5,701 bases of DNA from the NCBI GenBank assembly GCA_944388825.1, contig CALXKG010000152.1:1-5701 (forward strand). The letters run 5' to 3'. This DNA comes from an uncultured Clostridia bacterium (lineage in GTDB: Bacteria; Bacillota; Clostridia; Oscillospirales; Ruminococcaceae). A program made the position numbers and the translations under genes. Shown here in pieces: positions 1 to 5,575 of this stretch. The first letter of the stretch is position 1. Each line of letters opens with the position of its first letter. The notes beneath the pieces are model-generated. The model saw only the letters and a list, made by a program, of their open reading frames with translations. It had not been told where the DNA came from and did not search any database.

Positions 1-99
1 TCCATTGATCTGGGCGGAGTATTCAACAGGCTGGGAACAGGCGGCAAAAAGGAACAGACAGAGGGCCGTCAGGCAGAACAGCAGCCATTTTTTCATCAT
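1..99 (-). CDS. Lipoprotein, N-terminal part only (runs off the window)
   Basis: Thirty-three codons can be read from an ATG at 99 leftwards to the window edge. The peptide has a charged start (MMKKW), a hydrophobic stretch rich in Leu, Phe and Ala, and a lipobox-like FAAC with the candidate lipidated Cys at residue 21, followed by SQPVEYSAQ. This is the layout of a signal-peptidase-II substrate, so the mature protein should be anchored to the outer face of the membrane. A good ribosome site (GAGGTGAT) sits just upstream of the first ATG. A second ATG follows immediately at 96, so either Met could be the start. The gene lies 78 nt downstream of the C39 peptidase gene on the same strand and may be cotranscribed with it or use the weak promoter noted at 133-161. 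Too little is visible to name a family; solute-binding proteins and small Clostridia lipoproteins begin like this. Confidence 0.8.
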   Translation of the reverse strand, partial: MMKKWLLFCLTALCLFLFAACSQPVEYSAQING

Positions 100-115
100 A
101 ATCACCTCGGAAATC

Positions 116-139
116 CCGGGATATTGACCGGGATATTGA
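116..139. repeat. Two adjacent copies of a 12-bp repeat with an overlapping palindrome
   Basis: CCGGGATATTGA occurs at 116-127 and again, with no gap, at 128-139. The first copy overlaps a 10-bp palindrome, ATCCCGGGAT, at 113-122. In the minus-strand transcript ATCCCGG and CCGGGAT (134-128 with 119-113) could also pair as a 7-bp hairpin just upstream of the lipoprotein ribosome site. There is no T-run after it, so it is not a typical terminator. It could be an operator or a slippage duplication. Confidence 0.7.
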
Positions 140-161
140 ATGGAAACAGCAAATCCGTCAA
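133..161 (-). promoter_or_regulatory. Possible sigma-70 promoter for the lipoprotein gene
   Basis: On the minus strand a TTGACG -35 (161-156) is separated by 17 nt from CAATAT (138-133), which matches only half of the -10 consensus. Transcription would start near 126, inside the tandem repeat, and give a leader of about 27 nt. The -35 and the spacing are good and the -10 is poor. The gene may instead be read through from the peptidase gene, because no terminator is visible in the 78-nt gap. Confidence 0.35.
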
Positions 162-177
162 ATCTCCATGTTTCCCC

Positions 178-1536
178 TTACCGGATGATGACCGCCCGCT
201 TGCCCATCGCCTCGTAAATCGGGAGGAAGAAGTCGATGGTGAGGGTGTGCTTGCCCCGCGCGGGGTCGGAAAAGGAGATCTTTCCGCCGGCGATGTCGAT
301 ACCGGTGACGACGAGGGCGTGGGTGCCGATGTAGGGCTTATAGGTCGAGCCGTCCGGCAATGTCCAGCGGACGGAGGAATAGCCGAAGGGCTTTAGGCCC
401 GGCGTCATCCAGACCATCACCGGGTAACCGGCTTTTAAGTAGCTTTCGATCTGCTCGAGGTCCGCCCCGGATACCTTCTCGGCCCGGAGAGAGCTGCCCT
501 GGTCAGAGAGGTAGCGGTTGGCGCAGGTGATGATCGCCCCTTCCAGGCAGTACCAGCCGGTGTCGTCCTCCGGGTTGCCGACGAAATAGTCGTAGGGGTC
601 GGGGCCGTACATCCTGCCGCCCGACCAGCGGAAGTGCTGCCGGGGGAGGTAGTCCCGGGAGAGGGCGGTGTGGCTGATGGAAAAGCCGTTGTACCGCAAC
701 AGCTCGGTCAGGGCGGTCACTTCGCAGCCGTTGGGGAGGGCCGGGGCCTGCCGGACGACCGGGACATCCAGGGGATGGGCCGGGGTGACCTGCAGCTGGC
801 CGTTGTAATCGACATACCATTCGCGGCCGCCGGTCGTAATGACCGTGTCCACCTGCATGACGCCGCCGCCGTTTAGATAGTACCACTCGCCGCCGTCTTC
901 CACCCAGCGGCCGGCGGCCATCCTGCCGTCCTCTAAAAAGTAGTACCATCTGCCGCCTTCCTGGAGCCATTCGGACGCGAGGGGGCGGCCAGATTCGGAA
1001 ATATAGTACCATCCGCCGTCCCGCTCCAGCCAGCCGATGACCGGGCGGCCGTTTTCGTCCAACAGGAGGCTGCCGTCCTCCGTCTCCACCAGGCCGTCCG
1101 ACAGCCAGCGGCCTTCTTCGTCAAAATAGAGCGTTTCCCCGTCCAGCTCGGACCGGCCGGTCAGCAGGGGGCCTTCTTCGGTCGCGTAGTACCGGTCGTC
1201 CCCGACGGTGAGCCAGCCGGAATGGGCCATCTTATGGCTGTCCGGGTCAAAATAGTAAAGTCCGCCTTCGATCCGGGCGAAACCTTCGGCGTAGCCGCCG
1301 CCTTTAATCCGGAAGCGGGTGTTCTCCCCTACCGTTACAAAACGGCCCTCCAGTTCCGCCGTATCCGGGGCGTTTTTTTCTTCTTCGGATACGTCCGGGG
1401 CTTCTTCCGATACGGTCCCCGGCGGCACCAGCAAAAGGGACGGGTCGACGGCCGATACGCCGGCCGGGGAGGCCAGCAGAAACGCCGCAAGTGCGCTGGC
1501 AACGGACAAACGACGAAAAACGTTTTTCAATATCAT
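178..1536 (-). CDS. Secreted cell-wall-binding repeat protein with C-terminal C39-like cysteine peptidase domain
   Basis: This 452-residue protein starts with a signal peptide (basic NVFRR, hydrophobic core to about residue 25, likely cleavage after Val-Ser-Ala at 29). An acidic Glu/Asp-rich linker covers about 40-64. About eight repeats of roughly 20 residues follow (about 87-250), each with a W-x-x-x-G-G-x-W-Y-Y-type core and a Gly turn. They resemble choline/glucan-type cell-wall-binding repeats and should hold the protein at the envelope. The C-terminal domain (about 255-452) fits the Peptidase_C39_2 family: oxyanion Gln263, nucleophile Cys271 in PNGCEVTAL, His406 in GTHALVV and Asp424 in SFSDPARG. 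A YFVGNP motif typical of the family is present at about 317-322. All catalytic residues are there, so it is probably active, but its substrate cannot be told from sequence. AAGGAGA before the ATG supports this start. It has no ABC transporter part, so it is not a bacteriocin exporter. Confidence 0.9.
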   Translation of the reverse strand: MILKNVFRRLSVASALAAFLLASPAGVSAVDPSLLLVPPGTVSEEAPDVSEEEKNAPDTAELEGRFVTVGENTRFRIKGGGYAEGFARIEGGLYYFDPDSHKMAHSGWLTVGDDRYYATEEGPLLTGRSELDGETLYFDEEGRWLSDGLVETEDGSLLLDENGRPVIGWLERDGGWYYISESGRPLASEWLQEGGRWYYFLEDGRMAAGRWVEDGGEWYYLNGGGVMQVDTVITTGGREWYVDYNGQLQVTPAHPLDVPVVRQAPALPNGCEVTALTELLRYNGFSISHTALSRDYLPRQHFRWSGGRMYGPDPYDYFVGNPEDDTGWYCLEGAIITCANRYLSDQGSSLRAEKVSGADLEQIESYLKAGYPVMVWMTPGLKPFGYSSVRWTLPDGSTYKPYIGTHALVVTGIDIAGGKISFSDPARGKHTLTIDFFLPIYEAMGKRAVIIR

Positions 1537-1557
1537 ACAGTTCTCCTTTCAGGCGGC

Positions 1558-1596
1558 TGGCAGAATGCCAAAACCGAAGAGGTGAAAATTGGCATT
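1558..1596 (-). promoter_or_regulatory. Competing inverted repeats in the leader of the C39 peptidase gene
   Basis: AATGCCAA (1564-1571) and TTGGCATT (1589-1596) are perfect 8-bp inverted arms 17 nt apart. The first arm overlaps a second hairpin, TGGCA-GAA-TGCCA (1558-1570). Only one of the two can form in RNA at a time. They lie between the tRNA terminator and the ribosome site of the peptidase gene. No good promoter is seen: TAAAAT (1602-1597) is a passable -10 but lacks a -35. They could be an operator or an alternative-fold leader. Confidence 0.4.
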
Positions 1597-1603
1597 ATTT
1601 TAC

Positions 1604-1646
1604 AAAAAAGCCGTCATACATGCGGCGGGCAAGTATGACGGCTTTT
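1604..1646 (-). terminator. Intrinsic terminator of the tRNA-Leu transcript
   Basis: A perfect 14-bp stem, AAAAGCCGTCATAC (1606-1619) with GTATGACGGCTTTT (1633-1646), closes a 13-nt loop in which three more pairs can form. Read on the minus strand, the GC-rich stem ends in six T (1609-1604), starting four bases after the tRNA CCA end. The plus strand also gives TTTT, so it may act weakly in both directions. Confidence 0.9.
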
Positions 1647-1649
1647 GAC

Positions 1650-1732
1650 TGGTGCGGGCAACAGGACTCGAACCTGCACGCCGGAAGCATTGGTTCCTAA
1701 GACCAACGTGTCTGCCATTCCACCATGCCCGC
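1650..1732 (-). tRNA. tRNA-Leu (anticodon UAG), CCA encoded
   Basis: On the minus strand a class II cloverleaf can be folded. The acceptor stem is GCGGGCA (1732-1726) with TGCCCGC (1660-1654), followed by discriminator A and an encoded CCA (1652-1650). The D stem is GTG/CAC. The anticodon stem is TTGGT/ACCAA around loop CTTAGGA, with anticodon UAG (1699-1697). The variable arm of about 12 nt has a short stem typical of Leu. The T arm has the TTCGAGT loop. It reads CUA and, depending on modification of U34, other CUN codons. The gene stands alone with its own promoter and terminator. Confidence 0.97.
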
Positions 1733-1738
1733 GTCCTT

Positions 1739-1767
1739 TGGGAAAAGAGAGAAGGTCCCTTTTCCCA
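1739..1767 (-). other. 9-bp hairpin in the tRNA 5' leader
   Basis: TGGGAAAAG (1739-1747) and CTTTTCCCA (1759-1767) are perfect inverted arms around an 11-nt loop, between the predicted start of transcription (about 1775) and the tRNA 5' end at 1732. It would sit in the part removed by RNase P and could help pre-tRNA folding or processing. There is no T-run suitable for termination on the minus strand. Confidence 0.5.
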
Positions 1768-1781
1768 TTTAATCCGCAACT

Positions 1782-1810
1782 ATTTTAGCATAACCGGCAA
1801 AAACTGTCAA
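1782..1810 (-). promoter_or_regulatory. Strong sigma-70 promoter for tRNA-Leu
   Basis: On the minus strand a perfect TTGACA -35 (1810-1805) and TAAAAT -10 (1787-1782) are separated by exactly 17 nt. The predicted start is near 1775, leaving a leader of about 43 nt before the tRNA. This near-consensus promoter suits a stable RNA gene. Confidence 0.9.
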
Positions 1811-1910
1811 GCCGCCTGCCAAAACTTTCCGGGAAACTGCCCGTCTGGATCAAACGGGCGGTTTTTCCGCCAAAGCAGATAAAAAGACAGCGGCGGCATC
1901 CGAAAGTTTT
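1811..1910. other. Dense inverted-repeat block, possible structured RNA
   Basis: AAAACTTTC (1821-1829) and GAAAGTTTT (1902-1910) form a perfect 9-bp closing helix. Inside it are the 11-bp hairpin 1834-1864 and a second stem, CCGCC (1867-1871) with GGCGG (1892-1896). Together they make a three-way junction. In addition GCCGCC (1811-1816) can pair with GGCGGC (1892-1897) as an alternative or pseudoknot-like contact. I recognise no known riboswitch consensus in it on either strand. No convincing promoter was found for either direction, so it may equally be DNA-level symmetry. Confidence 0.4.
1834..1866 (+). terminator. Terminator-like hairpin reading rightward, with no gene before it
   Basis: AAACTGCCCGT (1834-1844) pairs with ACGGGCGGTTT (1854-1864), 11 pairs with one T-G, around a 9-nt loop. 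It is followed by a T-run to 1866 on the plus strand. By shape it is a rho-independent terminator for plus-strand RNA. However, upstream on that strand only antisense of the tRNA and peptidase genes exists. It may block antisense transcription, end a small RNA, or be one arm of the larger fold at 1811-1910. Confidence 0.5.
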
Positions 1911-1946
1911 ATCTCTTCCATGCAAAAGATGAAAATGTGTGCACAG

Positions 1947-1964
1947 CTGTTACAAAATTGACAA
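1947..1964 (+). promoter_or_regulatory. Candidate Rex operator 1
   Basis: CTGTTAC-AAAA-TTGACAA matches 11 of 14 half-site positions of the clostridial Rex consensus TTGTTAA-N4-TTAACAA, including the 4-nt AT-rich centre. Rex is the redox repressor that leaves DNA when NADH rises and commonly controls lactate and malate dehydrogenase genes. The right half overlaps a TTGACA (1958-1963), which lacks a good -10 (TTTTAT at 1979-1984 is only 15 nt away). The assignment is an inference from match and context. Confidence 0.45.
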
Positions 1965-2012
1965 TATGGGACAAGTCCTTTTATGCACCTGCACTTTTTT
2001 TGAAATAGGGAC

Positions 2013-2041
2013 TTTTTTTCTTGCGCAAGATATGGTATATT
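2013..2041 (+). promoter_or_regulatory. Probable extended -10 promoter of the dehydrogenase-fumarase operon
   Basis: An extended -10, TGGTATATT (2033-2041), has a weak -35, TTTTTT (2013-2018), at 17-nt spacing. The start would be near 2048, giving a 5' leader of about 115 nt. A perfect 12-bp palindrome, TCTTGCGCAAGA (2019-2030), fills the spacer and could be an operator. Confidence 0.55.
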
Positions 2042-2081
2042 ATAAGGGAAAAGAGATTCTCCGGAGCTTTTTCGCCAGGCA

Positions 2082-2099
2082 TTGTGATATTTTTGTCAA
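2082..2099 (+). promoter_or_regulatory. Candidate Rex operator 2
   Basis: TTGTGAT-ATTT-TTGTCAA matches 11 of 14 half-site positions of the TTGTGAA-N4-TTCACAA form of the Rex site. It would lie about 35-50 nt downstream of the predicted start, where a bound repressor could block elongation. The left half is strong and the right half is degenerate. With site 1 it makes a pair flanking the promoter. Confidence 0.35.
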
Positions 2100-2162
2100 C
2101 CAGAAGCCGGCGTCGGGTCCCCGGACAGGCTCACGTCTATATTCATAGGAGGAATTCAAGCT

Positions 2163-3113
2163 ATGGGCAAGAAAGTAACCATCATCGGGGCCGGCAGCGT
2201 AGGCTCTACGATCGCCTATACGATGGCTGTCAACGGTATCGCCACCGAAGTCGTCATGATCGACATCAACGAATCCAAATCCCTTGGGGAGGCGCTGGAC
2301 ATCCGGCAGGGCGTCGCTTTCTGCCCGCCCATCTCGATCTACGCCGGTTCCTATCAGGATGCGAAGGATTCGGATATCGTCATCCTCACCTCCGGCGTCG
2401 CCCGGAAACCCGGCCAGTCCCGCCTCGACCTCGCGCAGGTCAACGTCAACATCACCAAGTCGATCATCCCGGAGATCACCAAGTACGCCCCCGACGCCAT
2501 CTACATCGTCGTCGCGAACCCGGTCGATATCCTGACCTATACCTTCCATAAATGCTCGGATATCCCGGAAAACCATATTCTCGGCTCCGGCACCATCCTT
2601 GACACCGCCCGTCTCCGTGCGCGCCTCGCCGAATACTTCTCGATCAACCTCGGCAACGTCCATGCGTATGTTTACGGCGAACATGGCGACTCGTCCTTCG
2701 TCCCGTGGTCGCTGGGCACCATCGCCAACATCCCGATCGACAAGTACCGCGATTACCTGATCGACGCCAACAAGGACCTGATCCCCGAGCTCAACCACGA
2801 TGAGGTCGAGAACTACATCCGCAAGTCGGGCGGCAAGATCATTGCCCGCAAAGGCGCGACCTTCTACGCGGTCGCCGTCTCGGTCTGCAACATTGTCAAA
2901 TGTATCTTCTCGGGCGCCGACACTTCGATGACCGTCTCGACGATGCACCACGGCGAGTACGGGCTGGACGATATCTGCCTGTCTACCCTCGCGATCGTCG
3001 GCCCCGACGGCGTCAGCGGCAAGCTGGTCAGCCCCCTCACCGACCACGAGATGGAACTGCTCCACAAGAGCGCCGACAGCCTGCGCAGCGTCATGAACGG
3101 CCTGACCTTCTAA
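2163..3113 (+). CDS. NAD-dependent L-lactate/malate dehydrogenase family protein (LDH-like, malate-type specificity residue)
   Basis: This is a 316-residue cytosolic protein, full length for the family. The Rossmann motif GAGSVG (9-14) and Asp34 after the second strand indicate NAD. Catalytic residues are present: Arg87 (family Arg109), Asn119, Asp147 (Asp168), Arg150 (Arg171) and His174 (His195) in YGEHGDSSF. The EHGD box, the NVHAY stretch and Thr233 (family 246) are LDH-like, and annotation pipelines will probably call it L-lactate dehydrogenase. However, the specificity position 102 is Arg81 in ARKPGQSR, where lactate enzymes have Gln; Arg there is the malate dehydrogenase signature. It therefore probably reduces oxaloacetate to malate, or has mixed activity. 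The neighbouring fumarase, 36 nt downstream, supports malate. AGGAGG ends 10 nt before the ATG, which begins directly with the nucleotide-binding strand. Rex-like sites upstream suggest NADH-responsive control. Family certainty is high; substrate certainty is moderate. Confidence 0.95.
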   Translation: MGKKVTIIGAGSVGSTIAYTMAVNGIATEVVMIDINESKSLGEALDIRQGVAFCPPISIYAGSYQDAKDSDIVILTSGVARKPGQSRLDLAQVNVNITKSIIPEITKYAPDAIYIVVANPVDILTYTFHKCSDIPENHILGSGTILDTARLRARLAEYFSINLGNVHAYVYGEHGDSSFVPWSLGTIANIPIDKYRDYLIDANKDLIPELNHDEVENYIRKSGGKIIARKGATFYAVAVSVCNIVKCIFSGADTSMTVSTMHHGEYGLDDICLSTLAIVGPDGVSGKLVSPLTDHEMELLHKSADSLRSVMNGLTF

Positions 3114-3149
3114 TTTGGCCGTACTTTTATAGAAAGAAGGAAAACCGAA

Positions 3150-4526
<1,377 letters not shown>

Positions 4527-4534
4527 AATCCCTA

Positions 4535-4695
4535 GGGTGTATCTGATAATTGGGTATTGCCGGATAATTCGCTGAAAAGAGGCGGATACAAAGACGAAAG
4601 GCGCAGGAATACGCCCGTATTTCAAGGCTTTCGGATGCAGTAGACGACTCTTTTCAGTAGAATTAGACCGTATTCGAGAATTTTCAGATACACCC
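4535..4695. mobile_element. MITE-like palindromic insertion between fumC and hdrB, flanked by TA
   Basis: GGGTGTATCTGA (4535-4546) is matched perfectly by its inverse at 4684-4695. Both ends are bordered by TA (4533-4534 and 4696-4697), as expected for the 2-bp target duplication of IS630/Tc1-mariner-type transposition. Inward the arms stay related for about 50 bp: AATT after one mismatch, TAATTC (4565-4570) with GAATTA (4660-4665), and CTGAAAAGAG (4572-4581) with CTCTTTTCAG (4648-4657). The centre holds a small stem, CGAAAG (4595-4600) with CTTTCG (4628-4633). It has no coding capacity. It starts 8 bp after the fumC stop and its RNA would form a long imperfect hairpin. The class of parent transposase is an inference from the TA only. 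Confidence 0.75.
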
Positions 4696-4698
4696 TAT

Positions 4699-4732
4699 GC
4701 CCCGCTCTTTTCGTCTTTGAATCGGGCGGGGC
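4699..4732 (+). other. Stem-loop upstream of hdrB
   Basis: GCCCCGC (4699-4705) pairs with GCGGGGC (4726-4732) around a 20-nt loop. No T-run follows on either strand, so it is not a clear terminator. It may be an mRNA stability or processing element, or what is left of an original fumC-hdrB junction structure. The loop carries a segment that is the inverse of part of the neighbouring MITE. Confidence 0.4.
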
Positions 4733-4763
4733 TGCAAAAGGGTTTACATTCTTCTTTTGAATA

Positions 4764-4770
4764 GAGAGGA
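4764..4770 (+). promoter_or_regulatory. Ribosome binding site that fixes the hdrB start
   Basis: GAGAGGA lies 8 nt before the ATG at 4779. An in-frame TTG at 4773 would be only 2 nt away, too close to be used, so the ATG is the chosen start. Confidence 0.7.
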
Positions 4771-4778
4771 TATTGCTT

Positions 4779-5558
4779 ATGGTTTATCATTACTATCCCG
4801 GATGTACGCTGAAAACCAAGGCGAAGGATTTGGACCGCTATGGCCGCAAGTCGATGGAAGCTTTGGGGATCACCCTCTCCGAACTGGAAAACTGGCAGTG
4901 CTGCGGCGGCGCTTTCACGATGGCGAAGGACGAGATCGCGACCAAGCTCTCTTCGGTCCGGGCGCTGAACGACTCCCGCGACGGGGTGCTGGTGACCCTT
5001 TGCTCCGCCTGCCACAACGTCATCAAGCAGACCAACTACGCGATGGCAAACGACGCCGAATTCGCCCAGAAGGTCAACAACTACTCCAAATTCGACGTCC
5101 CCTATAACGGCGAGACCAAGGTCATGCACTACCTGGAAGTGCTGCGGGACGAGGTCGGGTTTGAAAACCTCGCCAAAGCGGTCAAGAACCCGCTGAAGGG
5201 CAAGAAGATCGCGGCCTATTACGGCTGTCTGCTGCTCCGGCCCAGCAAGGCCCTCCAGATGGACAACCCGGAAAACCCGACCATCCTGGAAGATTTCATC
5301 AAGGCCATCGGCGCCACCCCGGTCCTCTACCCTTACCGTAACGAGTGTTGCGGCGGCTATATGGCGACCGAGGACCCCGCTTCCGCCGCGAAAAAGAGCG
5401 GCAATGTCATGGACAGCGCCGCCGAGATGGGCGCCGATATGATCATCACCGCCTGCCCGCTCTGCCTCTATAACCTCAACAAAAACGCCCCCGGCCACCA
5501 GCTCCCGGTCTACTATTTCACCGAACTGCTGGCTGAGGCGCTGGGTGTGAAAGACTAA
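4779..5558 (+). CDS. hdrB: Heterodisulfide reductase subunit B-like protein with two CCG domains
   Basis: The protein has 259 residues. It contains two complete CCG motifs: C9-x31-C41-C42-x32-C75-x2-C78 and C150-x39-C190-C191-x34-C226-x2-C229. In HdrB of methanogens these bind two noncubane 4Fe-4S clusters that carry out disulfide chemistry. The same domain occurs in thiol:fumarate reductase TfrB, SdhE-type succinate dehydrogenases, GlpC and LutA-like proteins. Length and cysteine spacing match stand-alone HdrB best. In bacteria lacking coenzyme M and B the partner is not the methanogen heterodisulfide. Such proteins usually form soluble HdrABC-type electron-transfer or flavin-bifurcating complexes. 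The HdrC-like gene follows 17 nt later. fumC is 252 nt upstream, with the MITE between. The gene may be in the same operon or have its own start; TTTACA (4743-4748) has no usable -10. The ATG was chosen by its ribosome site. Confidence 0.9.
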   Translation: MVYHYYPGCTLKTKAKDLDRYGRKSMEALGITLSELENWQCCGGAFTMAKDEIATKLSSVRALNDSRDGVLVTLCSACHNVIKQTNYAMANDAEFAQKVNNYSKFDVPYNGETKVMHYLEVLRDEVGFENLAKAVKNPLKGKKIAAYYGCLLLRPSKALQMDNPENPTILEDFIKAIGATPVLYPYRNECCGGYMATEDPASAAKKSGNVMDSAAEMGADMIITACPLCLYNLNKNAPGHQLPVYYFTELLAEALGVKD

Positions 5559-5575
5559 AGTAAGGAGGGAAATCC

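Noticed and set aside
1652..1882. Small plus-strand open frame beginning MRATGLEPA across the tRNA
   Set aside because: It is the well-known false protein read antisense through a tRNA-Leu gene.
1821..1910. Known riboswitch or 6S RNA in the intergenic block
   Set aside because: I compared it by eye with conserved cores of c-di-GMP, ZTP, THF, FMN, cobalamin, fluoride and others and found no match. It is also too short for 6S RNA.
1973..2018. Attenuator formed by AAGTCC pairing with GGACTT before a T-run
   Set aside because: The stem is only 6 bp around a long loop, and the region is probably upstream of the transcript start.
4743..4771. Separate hdrB promoter with TTTACA as -35
   Set aside because: The hexamer at 17-nt spacing is GAGGAT, which overlaps the ribosome site and would start the RNA at the start codon.
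4773..4778. TTG at 4773 as an earlier hdrB start
   Set aside because: It lies only 2 nt from the GAGAGGA site. The ATG at 4779 has normal spacing, and HdrB proteins begin at this Met-Val/Ala-Tyr position.
4695..5498. 267-codon open frame on the minus strand opposite hdrB
   Set aside because: It is antisense to a gene with two intact CCG motifs and has no recognisable protein features.
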